This document shows positions 36,373 through 44,398 of a DNA stretch of 64,000 nucleotides, one piece after another (positions within the stretch are counted from its first letter, which is position 1; every line of letters begins with the position of its first letter). Made by a program: the position numbers and the translations under genes. The notes under the pieces were generated by a model. It had not been told where the DNA came from. It did not search any database and saw only the letters and a list, made by a program, of their open reading frames with translations. This DNA is from CAWHHZ01 sp963829355 (GTDB lineage Bacteria > Acidobacteriota > Thermoanaerobaculia > Gp7-AA8 > JAHWKK01): the NCBI GenBank assembly GCA_963829355.1, contig CAWHHZ010000006.1:186001-250000 (forward strand), read 5' to 3'.

Positions 36373-37036
36373 ATGTCTGATCATGGCCCCGGGCAGCCAC
36401 TTCGCCCGGTCAAGGACGCAATCTCCGAAGTCACCACGCAGCGGCTGTCTCTCTATCTGCGATGCCTGACGCAGCTCGCGAATGAAGGTCGCAAGACGAT
36501 CTCATCGCAGGAGATTGCCGACATGGTGCAGCTCAATTCGGCGCAGATACGGAAAGATCTCGCCTACTTCGGCGAGCTCGGAATCCGTGGCGTCGGTTAC
36601 GACGTCAAGTCCCTGCGGGATCACCTGATCCGGACAATGGGTCTGGATAAGACGAGACGGGTCATCATCGCCGGGGCAGGGAATCTGGGGTTGGCGCTTG
36701 CCAACTATCCGGCCTTCTACCAGGAGGGTTTCTCGATCGTCGCGCTGCTCGACTCCGACCCAAAAAAAGTCGGAACGACCGCCCCTCACGGGCTTCCGAT
36801 TCACTCGATTGACGACGTGGATCGAATCGTCCGGGAGGAAAGCGTCGACATCGGAGTTCTCGCCGTCCCCGCAGAAGCGGCGCAGGAAGTCTACGACCGG
36901 ATGGCCGCGAGCAGGACTCCGCTCCATCATGAACTTCGCCCCGGCAAATATCCGCGAGCAGAAGAACGTGAAGCTCAAGACGGTCGACCTTCGCGTCTGC
37001 CTCGAGTGTCTCTCGTTCAATCTCGCACGGGAGTAA
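36373..37036 (+). CDS. rex: Redox-sensing transcriptional repressor Rex (frame break)
   Basis: About 220 residues when a one-base shift at about 36915 is repaired. The N-terminal winged helix has TQRLSLYLRCLTQL and SQEIADMVQLNSAQIRKDLAYFGELGIRGVGY, the family hallmark. The Rossmann domain has IIAGAGNLGLALANYPAF, which binds NAD(H). The restored C-terminus reads IMNFAPANIREQKNVKLKTV then DLRVCLECLSFNL, as in other Rex proteins. The unrepaired frame runs on into the following repeat. Rex represses NADH-linked and respiratory genes when NADH is low; here it is the last gene of the nuo operon. Confidence 0.9.
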
Positions 37037-37049
37037 AGGAACCCAAGAC

Positions 37050-37152
37050 TGTCATCCTGAGCCGCCGGAGCGCAGCGGAGGACGGTCGAAGGATCGCGTA
37101 CAAATTACCTCGAGTTTGCGGCACGCGATCCTTCGCTGGCGCTCAGGATGAC
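37050..37152. repeat. Palindromic core element, long/short form
   Basis: The left end is TGTCATCCTGAGCCGCCGGA with GGACGGTCGAAGGATCGCGT; the right end is CGCGATCCTTCGCTGGCGCT then CAGGATGAC. The halves differ in length (about 48 and 30 bases) around a loop containing CTCGAG. It matches the uninterrupted form of the element at 25357. No short-unit arms flank it. Confidence 0.9.
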
Positions 37153-37181
37153 CCCATTTGTAAAGTCTGACGTGTGGTGGC

Positions 37182-37628
37182 CTAATGTGTCGGTGATTCG
37201 AGCCGGTCTACCCGCTCGCGCAGCTCTGAGACCGACCGCTCGAGCGACCGCTGAGTCTCCTCGAGCGTGCGGACCCTCTGGTCGAGCTCGGCATGGGAAA
37301 AGCGAATCATCGCCTGCGTCTCCGAAAACCCACGCGCCATCTCCGAACGAAGATCGGCCGCCTCCCGGTCCAGCTTCTGATCGACGAAGGAAAGCATTTC
37401 GCTCACCGCTTCGATCTTGCTGTCGAGTCCCTCTGCGACAGTCTCGAAATGCCGCCGTGTCTCCGCCTGAGTCGTATCGAAATGCCGCCGTGTCTCCGCC
37501 TGAGCCGTATCGAAATGCCGCCGCGTCTCAGCCTGGGCCGTATCGAAATGCTGCCGTGTCTCGCCGTGCGCGGTCGCATTCTCCTGCCGCATCGATTCGA
37601 TCAGCGTCTTGAGATCCTCTTCGGCCAT
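37182..37628 (-). CDS. Coiled-coil protein with hendecad repeats
   Basis: From the ATG at 37628 the product is 148 residues; the longer frame upstream runs into the pirin gene region. After MAEEDLKTLIESMRQENATA come four 11-residue repeats of the type ETRRHFDTAQA, then continuous coiled coil with EAVSEMLSFVDQKLDREAAD and LDQRVRTLEETQRSLERS. No signal peptide or membrane segment. Hendecads favour a right-handed or straight coil. Function unknown; the layout resembles small bacterial structural or phage-tail-like coiled coils, without further support. Confidence 0.7.
   Translation of the reverse strand: MAEEDLKTLIESMRQENATAHGETRQHFDTAQAETRRHFDTAQAETRRHFDTTQAETRRHFETVAEGLDSKIEAVSEMLSFVDQKLDREAADLRSEMARGFSETQAMIRFSHAELDQRVRTLEETQRSLERSVSELRERVDRLESPTH
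37444..37575. repeat. Four tandem 33-bp repeats within the coiled-coil gene
   Basis: Units start at 37444, 37477, 37510 and 37543, each beginning TCGAAATGC(C/T)GCCG. The third and fourth are more diverged. The 33-base unit encodes exactly 11 residues, so copy-number change would keep the frame. Confidence 0.9.
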
Positions 37629-37685
37629 GCAACATATTCTAATACGATCGGGCCGAGCGGTATTCGCACGCGTGATCAACCGGGC

Positions 37686-37691
37686 TACAAT
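37686..37691 (+). promoter_or_regulatory. Putative promoter of the pirin gene
   Basis: TACAAT lies seven bases before the ATG at 37699, with TTCGCA 17 bases upstream as a weak -35. This implies a leaderless or near-leaderless mRNA. Confidence 0.5.
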
Positions 37692-37698
37692 CACTCTC

Positions 37699-38574
37699 AT
37701 GTCCACCCGATCAGTCTCCGATGTATTCACGGCCGTGGCCACTCTCGAAGGGGGTGGATTTCTCGTTCACCGGCCGTTCCCAACGCCGGATCTCGAGATG
37801 ATCGATCCGTTTCTTCTGCTCGATGAGATGGGTCCGATGGAGCTCGGACCGGGAGAAGCGAAAGGTGCGCCTGACCATCCGCATCGTGGATTCGAAACGG
37901 TGACGTACATGATCAGCGGAGCCATGGAGCACCGCGACTCCGCCGGAAACTCCGGAAAGATCGGCCCGGGCGACGTCCAGTGGATGACGGCCGGCGCGGG
38001 AGTCATCCATTCGGAGCTTCCATCGGAGAAAATTCTACGCGACGGTGGGCGGATGCATGGTTTTCAGCTCTGGGTGAACCTCCCGCGCAGAGACAAGATG
38101 ATGAAGCCGCGATATCAGGAGATTCCTGCCTCCCGAATTCCGGAGGCGCAATCCGCTGATGGCAAGGTATCGGTGAGGGTGATTGCAGGCGAATCGCTCG
38201 GCGCCTCAGCAGTCATCGACACCCGAACACCAATTCTGTTTCTTCATGTGACACTCCGGGAAGGTGGCGAGATCGTGCAGCCACTCCCCGCCGAATACAA
38301 CGGTTTCCTCTACGTATTCGAGGGCGAGGTCGGCATCGATGGCACGTCGCTCCGTCGGGAGCAGATGGGAGGACTCGGAAGCGGTGAGAGCGTCGGAATC
38401 AGTCACCGAGGCTCCGGACCGGCGCAGTGCCTCCTGATCGCCGGCCAACCTCTCAACGAGCCCGTCTCCCGATACGGTCCGTTCGTCATGAACTACCACG
38501 CCGAGATCAGACAGGCAGTCGCCGATCTGCAAAGCGGCACATTTACTGAGAAGAGTCATCACGGGAGCTTGTAG
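37699..38574 (+). CDS. Pirin family protein
   Basis: A 291-residue bicupin. The metal site is in DHPHRGFETVTYMISGAMEH, with two His and the later GDVQWMTAGAGVIHSE supplying His and Glu, as in YhhW-type pirins. The C-terminal cupin (FLYVFEGEVGIDGTSL) is less conserved. Bacterial pirins bind Fe or Ni and some act as quercetinases; the physiological substrate here is unknown. The ATG at 37699 is favoured because a -10 box precedes it and the upstream frame overlaps the divergent coiled-coil gene. Confidence 0.92.
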   Translation: MSTRSVSDVFTAVATLEGGGFLVHRPFPTPDLEMIDPFLLLDEMGPMELGPGEAKGAPDHPHRGFETVTYMISGAMEHRDSAGNSGKIGPGDVQWMTAGAGVIHSELPSEKILRDGGRMHGFQLWVNLPRRDKMMKPRYQEIPASRIPEAQSADGKVSVRVIAGESLGASAVIDTRTPILFLHVTLREGGEIVQPLPAEYNGFLYVFEGEVGIDGTSLRREQMGGLGSGESVGISHRGSGPAQCLLIAGQPLNEPVSRYGPFVMNYHAEIRQAVADLQSGTFTEKSHHGSL

Positions 38575-38678
38575 CGACCTCGAGGGGCGAGCGCGGCCTG
38601 CGGCCAGCGGGTAAACAGCCGGTTCCGCTAGAATATCGATCTGTTTTCACACGTTTGATGCATCCGTTGGAGTCAGAG

Positions 38679-38755
38679 GGCCTCGTAGCTCAGGTGGATA
38701 GAGCGGAAGTTTCCTAAACTTTAGGTCGCAGGTTCGAGTCCTGCCGGGGCCACCA
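38679..38755 (+). tRNA. tRNA-Arg (anticodon CCT)
   Basis: A 77-base cloverleaf: acceptor GGCCTCG with CGGGGCC, discriminator A and encoded CCA. The anticodon arm GAAGT-TTCCTAA-ACTTT gives CCT, reading AGG codons. T arm GCAGG-TTCGAGT-CCTGC. A TAGAAT box lies at 38629-38634. The 38575-38678 spacer holds no gene. Confidence 0.95.
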
Positions 38756-38760
38756 TTCTT

Positions 38761-38968
38761 TGAATGCTCGATGTCGAATGCTGAATGCTGAATTGAAAGC
38801 AGGGCGGGTGGCGCGGGAAATCTCAGCTTTCGCGGCTCCGGATCTCCCCGAACCTTCTCCGCGTCAGATCGTCCAAGATCATGACTGCGGGCCTCAGCAC
38901 CCGCGCCTTTTCAGCATTCAGCATTCAGCATTCAGCATTTCCGAATCATTCAGCATTCAGCATTCAGG
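38761..38968. repeat. Inverted heptad-arm element, GAATGCT/AGCATTC type
   Basis: The left arm (38761-38795) has GAATGCTGAATGCTGAAT. The right arm (38911-38968) has CAGCATT units in two clusters. The core of about 115 bases is not palindromic. It begins 6 bases after tRNA-Arg and ends 12 bases before the tolQ GTG. It is the same repeat type as the element next to tRNA-Sec. Confidence 0.88.
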
Positions 38969-38979
38969 AAGCGGGACAC

Positions 38980-39633
38980 GTGCAGATCTGGGAATCGTTT
39001 CAGAATAGTGGATGGGTGGGGAAGACCGTTCTGGCGGTTCTCCTGTTGTTTTCGGTCGGATCGTGGGCCGTGATGATCGTGGTGTGGTTTCGCTTCCAGC
39101 GAGCCGGGAAGGCATCGAACCATTTTCTCGACGACTTCAGGCGGAGCAAACGCCTCGTCGACGTCAGACAGGCCGCCGGTCGATGGACCAGCAGTCCTCT
39201 TGCCGGCATCTTCAAGTCTGGCTACGCCGAGATCGAGATGCTGATGGCAGGCAGGAACGACCATCGGCTCGACACCCTCGTCCCCGTCGAGCGCTCTCTT
39301 CATCGGGCCTCGAGGGTAGAAACGAGCCGGCTGACGAAAATGCTGCCATTTCTGGCTACCACGGCATCAGCCACTCCTTTCATCGGCCTCTTCGGCACTG
39401 TATGGGGCATCATGGGGGCATTCGCTGCCATTGGAACGACGGGCGGCACGTCCATCGTCGTGGTCGCCCCCGGGATCTCTGAAGCCCTGATCAACACCGC
39501 TGCCGGCCTCTTCGCCGCCATCCCCGCCCTCATCGGCTACAACCACTTCGCCAACCGCGTGCGTGAAGCGCGTGCTCAGATGGAGGATTTCGCACTCGAG
39601 TTCCTGAACCTCACGCAGAGAACGTTCATGTGA
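38980..39633 (+). CDS. tolQ: TolQ-like proton channel subunit
   Basis: A 217-residue TolQ/ExbB-family protein from the GTG at 38980, with AGGAAGCGGG just upstream; the longer ATG frame would add 33 repeat-encoded residues. Helix 1 about 13-35 (VLAVLLLFSVGSWAVMIVVW). Helices 2 and 3 carry PFLATTASATPFIGLFGTVW and PGISEALINTAAGLFAAIPA. With TolR it forms the Tol-Pal motor that keeps the outer membrane attached during division. Identified as TolQ rather than ExbB by the downstream tolR-tolA-tolB-pal-cpoB order. Confidence 0.92.
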   Translation: MQIWESFQNSGWVGKTVLAVLLLFSVGSWAVMIVVWFRFQRAGKASNHFLDDFRRSKRLVDVRQAAGRWTSSPLAGIFKSGYAEIEMLMAGRNDHRLDTLVPVERSLHRASRVETSRLTKMLPFLATTASATPFIGLFGTVWGIMGAFAAIGTTGGTSIVVVAPGISEALINTAAGLFAAIPALIGYNHFANRVREARAQMEDFALEFLNLTQRTFM

Positions 39634-39938
39634 CAGTCGTCAGTCGTCAGATGCAGTCGTCAGTCGACAGTCGTCAGTCGTCAGTCGACAGCGAAAGTGC
39701 TCCAGTACAAGATCAACTACCTTGACCCATAAACAGTGAATCGAGCGCTCTTGCATTTTTGTGTAGCAGCGTTCAGTCGACAGTCGTAAAAAAGAAGGAT
39801 TCTGGAACTACTGTTCTGCAAGGTCCGGATCTCATCTGACGACCGGAGACTGATGACTGTCGACTGCATCTGGCACTGAATCTGTCGACTGTCGACTGTC
39901 GACTGATGACTGACGACCGCATCTGACGACTGGAGACT
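39633..39938. repeat. Inverted heptad-arm element, CAGTCGT/GACTGAC type, inside the tol operon
   Basis: The left arm (39633-39691) is near-tandem CAGTCGT/CAGTCGA. The right arm (39836-39938) is GACTGTC/GACTGAT. Their outer ends also match beyond the heptad: CAGTCGTCAGATGC reappears inverted near the outer end of the right arm. A stray copy (GTTCAGTCGACAGTCG) lies in the core at about 39771-39786. The element separates tolQ from tolR by 309 bases, and its right arm stops a few bases before the tolR ATG. Confidence 0.9.
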
Positions 39939-39942
39939 AAAC

Positions 39943-40383
39943 ATGGCCTTTCGACTGCAGCAGGAAGACGATCTCGGTAGTCTCTCCGAGATCAACATTA
40001 CGCCGCTCGTCGACGTGATGCTGGTTCTCCTCATCATCTTCATGGTAACGGCGCCGATGCTGACCCAGGGTCTGGAGATCGAGCTGCCGGGAGCCGAGGG
40101 GGAAAATTTCGAGACGGCAACCGAAGATCCGACAACCATCTCGATCGCGGCTGACGGGACGGTATATCTGGATGACCAGTTCGTCGGGATCGAGGATCTC
40201 GAGACGAGCCTTCTGACGATGCTGAGAGCTGAGAATGTCGAGAGCGCTCTGGTCCGTGCCGACAAGGATGTCCCGTACGGTCGAGTGATCGCGGTGATCG
40301 ACATCATGAACCGCGCCGGAGTGGATGACGTGGGAATGATGACGAAAGAGTGGGAGGGGGACGATGCGAGACGCGGTCGCTGA
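39943..40383 (+). CDS. tolR: TolR-like protein
   Basis: A 146-residue ExbD/TolR-family protein. SEINITPLVDVMLVLLIIFM near residues 14-33 contains the membrane Asp for proton movement; the periplasmic domain follows with VYLDDQFVGIEDLETSLLTM and VRADKDVPYGRVIAVIDIMN. Overlaps the next gene by 20 bases, so translation is coupled. Partner of TolQ despite the repeat element between them. Confidence 0.93.
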   Translation: MAFRLQQEDDLGSLSEINITPLVDVMLVLLIIFMVTAPMLTQGLEIELPGAEGENFETATEDPTTISIAADGTVYLDDQFVGIEDLETSLLTMLRAENVESALVRADKDVPYGRVIAVIDIMNRAGVDDVGMMTKEWEGDDARRGR

Positions 40384-41161
40384 GGTTCTCGAGGAGCGAC
40401 AATACCTCGATCAGAACATCTCGTCCGGTCTTCTTCTGTCGATCGTTCTCCATTCCCTTCTCCTGGTTCCGATCATCCTGTCGGTCTCCAGGACCGCCAC
40501 GACGGCCAGAGAACCGATCAGGGTCCGCCTCGCCGGCGCACAGCCGGCGGAGATTCAGAAACCCGCCACCGGTGTCGCTCCCGTGATCGAGACACCAGCG
40601 AAACCGGTCCCTCCCCAGCCTGTAGAGCTTCCTCCGCAGACGCCCCCGGAGACCCCGCGCCCAGAAACGAAACAGGTCGAGAAGTCGCTGTTCGGCCAGA
40701 GTCCTGAAAAGCCGGTCGACAGGAAGGCAGATGACGACAAGCGCGCGGCACCGTCGAAGAAGCCTCCCCAGGAAGCGGTTCCCGCGGCCCCTTCTGACGC
40801 GCAACCGGGAGCCGCCTCGCCCGCGACGACTTCAGGTCCCGCAATCTCGGTTGGCGGAGGATCTGCACAGATTTCCGGGCTCGAGGGGGGAGACTTCCCC
40901 TATACCTTTTACGTCGAACGAATGCTGGGGATCATTGGTGGCAACTGGTTCAGGCCGGACGTCGGAAAGATTCCGGGCGCCACGATCCACTTCGTCATCA
41001 GTCGTAACGGAACCATAGGTGATGCAGAGATCACAGTCTCCAGTGGAAGCTCGACGTTTGACCGCGCAGCGAGAAGAGCGGTGCTCGAATCGAATCCACT
41101 GCCGCCTCTGCCTCTTCAGTACGGTGGGACAGAGCTCGGCGTGCACCTGAAATTCAACTGA
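40364..41161 (+). CDS. tolA: TolA/TonB-like periplasm-spanning protein
   Basis: A 265-residue protein: short cytoplasmic start, one membrane helix (about 20-40, LLLSIVLHSLLLVPIILSVS), a Pro/Lys/Glu-rich spacer (about 50-165), and a C-terminal TonB/TolA domain (about 175-265) with YVERMLGIIGGNWFRPDVG and RAARRAVLESNPLPPLP. The C-terminal type is closer to the TonB_C fold often annotated as TonB, but its place between tolR and tolB assigns it as the TolA equivalent. The spacer is far shorter than the long helical E. coli TolA domain. Confidence 0.85.
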   Translation: MRDAVAEVLEERQYLDQNISSGLLLSIVLHSLLLVPIILSVSRTATTAREPIRVRLAGAQPAEIQKPATGVAPVIETPAKPVPPQPVELPPQTPPETPRPETKQVEKSLFGQSPEKPVDRKADDDKRAAPSKKPPQEAVPAAPSDAQPGAASPATTSGPAISVGGGSAQISGLEGGDFPYTFYVERMLGIIGGNWFRPDVGKIPGATIHFVISRNGTIGDAEITVSSGSSTFDRAARRAVLESNPLPPLPLQYGGTELGVHLKFN

Positions 41162-41174
41162 CGACAAGGACGCA

Positions 41175-42461
41175 ATGACTAAACGACTCAAAGCTATGAG
41201 CAATTTTTTCCTCGCAGCTCTCTTCACCGTCGCAGCGGTCGTGCCGATCCATGCGCAGCGAACCGAGATCGAGACTCAGCTGAATCCGGAGCAGGCCGCA
41301 GCGGCGGTGCGCATCTCGATTCCGTTCCCCAACATGGGACCCAATGTCACGCCGGAGAACATCCACAGGCCGCTGTTCACCACTCTGACTGCAGATCTGG
41401 CGTACTCCCGGGTATTTGTCATCGTCCCGTTGCAGCCTGGAGCAGAGCGGGGCATCGCGGCTGCGAAAACAGCCGGGGCTCAGGCGTTTCTCCAACTCGA
41501 CGTGACCCGAGAAGGCCGTGACGATTACAACGTGGAAGCGCGGCTTTATGACGTGGCATCAGGGACGCTGCACATGGGCAGGCGCTATCGTGGATCGGAC
41601 GCTGCCCTTCCGACGCTCGCTCACACGATTGCGAACGACCTGGTTCTCTTCTTCAACGGGCGCCCCGGTATCTTCACCTCGAGAGTCGCCTTCATATCCG
41701 ACCGGACGGGAAGCAAGGAAGTCTGGATGATGGATTATGACGGCTCCAACCAGCGGCAGATCACGCGAGAGGGTGCCCTGACACTCACACCCGACTGGTC
41801 CCCAGACAGCGAACGCCTCGTCTACACCTCCTACCGGCGCGATCGTCCGGAGATGTACATCATCCATCGTCAGGGGGGCGGCAGACTGCGTATCGAGACA
41901 GGCGTGAACCTGAATACGTCTCCGGCGTTCGCCCCGGACGGAAAAAAGATCGCTTTTGTCGGCGCAGTCGAGGGCAACACGGACATTTACGTCATCAACG
42001 ATGATGGGACGAACATGCGGCGTCTCACCACGGGAGGGTCGATCGAATCGACCCCGGCATGGAGTCCGACGGGCCGGCAGATCGCCTTTACCTCTTCGCG
42101 AGCGGGGAATCCACAGATCTACGTAATGGACGCCGAAGGCACGAACGTCCGCCGCGTCTCGTTTGACGGAAACTGGAACGATGATGCCGTCTGGTCTCCG
42201 GACGGCGAATGGCTGGCCTACACATCGGCGATCAGCGGCAGGTATCAGATCAGGCTCTACAATCTCACCACGGGCGAGACCCGGGTGATCGCCGGCCGCG
42301 GTTCCAACGAGCAGCCTTCCTGGTCGCCGGACGGCAACGCGCTGATGTTCATGTCCAACCGGACGGGAGCCTGGCAGATCTATCGCATCGGACTCGAGGA
42401 TACCGACCCGGTGCAGCTCACGAGCAACGGGAACAACATGTCTCCCGCCTGGTCGAAGTAA
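41175..42461 (+). CDS. tolB: TolB-like beta-propeller protein
   Basis: A 428-residue periplasmic protein. A signal peptide (FFLAALFTVAAVVPIHAQ, cleaved near residue 28) precedes an N-terminal TolB domain and six WD40-like PD40 blades, each with a VWSPDG or similar signature (LTPDWSPDSERLVYTS, STPAWSPTGRQIAFTS, DDAVWSPDGEWLAYTS, PSWSPDGNALMFMS). Binds Pal in the Tol-Pal system. Start at 41175 or 41196; the DNA around the first Met (GCAATGACTAAACGACTCAA) closely resembles the right arm of the repeat at 19295-19338. Confidence 0.93.
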   Translation: MTKRLKAMSNFFLAALFTVAAVVPIHAQRTEIETQLNPEQAAAAVRISIPFPNMGPNVTPENIHRPLFTTLTADLAYSRVFVIVPLQPGAERGIAAAKTAGAQAFLQLDVTREGRDDYNVEARLYDVASGTLHMGRRYRGSDAALPTLAHTIANDLVLFFNGRPGIFTSRVAFISDRTGSKEVWMMDYDGSNQRQITREGALTLTPDWSPDSERLVYTSYRRDRPEMYIIHRQGGGRLRIETGVNLNTSPAFAPDGKKIAFVGAVEGNTDIYVINDDGTNMRRLTTGGSIESTPAWSPTGRQIAFTSSRAGNPQIYVMDAEGTNVRRVSFDGNWNDDAVWSPDGEWLAYTSAISGRYQIRLYNLTTGETRVIAGRGSNEQPSWSPDGNALMFMSNRTGAWQIYRIGLEDTDPVQLTSNGNNMSPAWSK

Positions 42462-42514
42462 AGAACTGCACTGGACGCGCACGGAAGCCCTGCGCGTCGA
42501 GGTGCTTCGTCTTG

Positions 42515-42520
42515 TAAGAT
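42515..42520 (+). promoter_or_regulatory. Putative -10 box before pal
   Basis: TAAGAT six bases before a GTG at 42527, matching the spacing at other proposed short-leader starts. It would give pal a transcript independent of tolB, with a leader of about 39 bases to the favoured ATG. Confidence 0.35.
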
Positions 42521-42565
42521 AGGCCCGTGGCATTTAGGATGACCACGAACCTGGAGGATTGTGAA

Positions 42566-43144
42566 ATGAAGAAGTCTGGCCGTAACCTGTTGATCGTATC
42601 GCTGATGCTACTGCTCGTCGTCTCGTTCGGTTGCCGTTCGAAGAAGACGACTGAAGCGGCTCCGAAGACCCTTCCCGAGATCATTGATCAGACGCCTCCG
42701 CCCCCGGCAGTCGTCGAGGTCGAGCAGCCTGATGATTTCGCGCAGGAAGACGTCAATGTCGAGGATCTCTCCGGCTCGCTGGCCGACGTCAATGCCCGGG
42801 CCCAGCAGCAGGGATGGATCCGTGATGCGTTCTTCGGATTCGATGCATTCACGCTCGCTCCTGAAGCACAGGACAATCTCGCGATTTCGGCGGCATGGCT
42901 CAAGGGTCATCCCGAGTTCAATCTCGTCATCGAAGGACACGCCGACGAACGTGGAACCGAGCAGTACAACCTGGCCCTCGGCGAGAAGCGTGCAAATGCC
43001 GCCAAGGATTACCTCGTCGCCCTCGGGATTCCTTCGGCGAAGATCCGTACGATCTCGTATGGTGAAGAGCGCCCGTTTGCAACTGGAAGCAACGAGACCG
43101 CCTGGGCGAAGAACCGGCGTGCTCACCTGGTTCTCGAGAGATGA
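42566..43144 (+). CDS. pal: Peptidoglycan-associated lipoprotein Pal
   Basis: A 192-residue lipoprotein from the ATG at 42566, preceded by GGAGG eight bases upstream; a GTG at 42527 is less likely because it displaces the signal peptide. The lipobox ends LLVVSFGC, then a Pro-rich linker and an OmpA-type peptidoglycan-binding domain: VIEGHADERGTEQYNLALGE, KRANAAKDYLVALGI and WAKNRRAHLVL. Anchors the outer membrane to the cell wall and binds TolB. Confidence 0.95.
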   Translation: MKKSGRNLLIVSLMLLLVVSFGCRSKKTTEAAPKTLPEIIDQTPPPPAVVEVEQPDDFAQEDVNVEDLSGSLADVNARAQQQGWIRDAFFGFDAFTLAPEAQDNLAISAAWLKGHPEFNLVIEGHADERGTEQYNLALGEKRANAAKDYLVALGIPSAKIRTISYGEERPFATGSNETAWAKNRRAHLVLER

Positions 43145-43962
43145 TGAAACGACTGGTCCTTACCGCAGTACTCGCTACGGCACTTCTGCTCCCCTCGTGC
43201 GTCTCCTCAGGAGACGTCGAGAGGCTCGAGGATCGCATCATCGATCTGCAGGATGAGGTGCAGGCTCTCAAGCGACAGGCCAGCAGCAAAGAGGAAGTCG
43301 AACGCCTGAACAACGAACTCGCGCAGAAGACACAGTCGATCCTGCGATCGAGCGCCGACGTATCCGTCAAGGTCGACTCGATCGAGGACCGGATCGAAAA
43401 CACCCAGGGATCGATTGAGCAGACGAATTACAGAATCGATCGAATCGTCCAGCAGATCGCCCAGAACGAACGGGAGATTGCGAATCTCAAGGCAATCTTG
43501 CGGGCCTCGCAGCCTCCAGGCAGCGAGCCTCCGCTTCAGGACCAGGTCGTCGTCGGTGGACGCACCCCCACCTCCGGGGATCCGATTCAGCTCTACCAGT
43601 CAGCCTACCGGGACTACCAGCGGGGCAACTGGGATCTGGCGATCGAAGGATTCGAGGATTTCCTCGCCGACAATCCCAGATCCGATCTGGCCGACAACGC
43701 CGCCTACTGGATCGGCGAGTCGTACTATTCGCAGCAGAAATATCGCGAGGCGATCACACAGCTCGACAAGGTCGTGTCGAACTACCCGCAGTCGGATCGA
43801 GTCCCTGCGGCGCTTCTCAAGAAGGGGCTCGCGTACATCGAGCTCGGCCAGAGAGCGCAGGGCATCGTGCAGCTTCAGTACGTCGTTCACGAGCACCCGG
43901 CCTCCCAGGAGGCCTCCCTCGCGCGAGAGAAGCTGCGGGCGCTGGGAATTGACACGCGCTGA
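43141..43962 (+). CDS. cpoB: CpoB/YbgF-like Tol-Pal accessory lipoprotein
   Basis: A 273-residue protein overlapping pal by 4 bases. The lipobox TALLLPSC is near residue 20, so unlike E. coli CpoB it looks lipid-anchored. A long coiled coil (about 25-120, VERLEDRIIDLQDEVQALKR) precedes three TPR-like repeats (about 145-265) with YQSAYRDYQRGNWDLAIEGF, NAAYWIGESYYSQQKYREAI and ALLKKGLAYIELGQRAQGIV. CpoB coordinates Tol motor activity with septal wall synthesis. Last gene of the tol operon. Confidence 0.93.
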   Translation: MMKRLVLTAVLATALLLPSCVSSGDVERLEDRIIDLQDEVQALKRQASSKEEVERLNNELAQKTQSILRSSADVSVKVDSIEDRIENTQGSIEQTNYRIDRIVQQIAQNEREIANLKAILRASQPPGSEPPLQDQVVVGGRTPTSGDPIQLYQSAYRDYQRGNWDLAIEGFEDFLADNPRSDLADNAAYWIGESYYSQQKYREAITQLDKVVSNYPQSDRVPAALLKKGLAYIELGQRAQGIVQLQYVVHEHPASQEASLAREKLRALGIDTR

Positions 43963-44021
43963 GAACCGTTCCTCTCCGCGGATCAGACTCTACGTAAACC
44001 GTTTAATGTTCAGGAGTTTTC

Positions 44022-44294
44022 ATGGCTAACATCAAATCAGCGGAGAAGCGGAACCGGCAGAACACCGTCCGGAGGGATCGCAACCGTGCCGCAACGTCCA
44101 CACTTCGGACCCAGGTCAAGAAGATGCGCAAGATCCTCGAGGAAGGGGACGAGAAGGCAATCAACGCGATGCTTTCCGAGACCTTCTCGATGATCGACCG
44201 CACGGCGAAGCGGAAGGTGATTCATCGGAACACCGCCGATCGCTACAAGTCACGTCTCGCGAAAGCGGCCCAGAAGGCCACCGCCTCCGCCTGA
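44022..44294 (+). CDS. rpsT: 30S ribosomal protein S20
   Basis: A 90-residue basic helical protein beginning MANIKSAEKRNRQNTVRRDR, the standard S20 start, with KAVHRNTADRYKSRLAKAA-like C-terminus (here KVIHRNTADRYKSRLAK). Binds 16S rRNA in the body of the small subunit. AGGAG lies upstream at a good distance. It ends just before a strong terminator, closing the tol-rpsT direction. Confidence 0.97.
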   Translation: MANIKSAEKRNRQNTVRRDRNRAATSTLRTQVKKMRKILEEGDEKAINAMLSETFSMIDRTAKRKVIHRNTADRYKSRLAKAAQKATASA

Positions 44295-44318
44295 GATCAG
44301 ACAGCATCGAACTTTTTC

Positions 44319-44352
44319 CGAAAGCCGGGCCCGCGCCCGGCTTTCGTGTTTT
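44319..44352 (+). terminator. Intrinsic terminator after rpsT
   Basis: CGAAAGCCGGGC pairs perfectly with GCCCGGCTTTCG around a CCGC loop, 12 bp, followed by TGTTTT. It is 24 bases downstream of the rpsT stop. Confidence 0.93.
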
Positions 44353-44398
44353 CCAGGGGAAGCATGGCTCCTTTGCCCGCGGGTCGCCGGCGCTCAGC

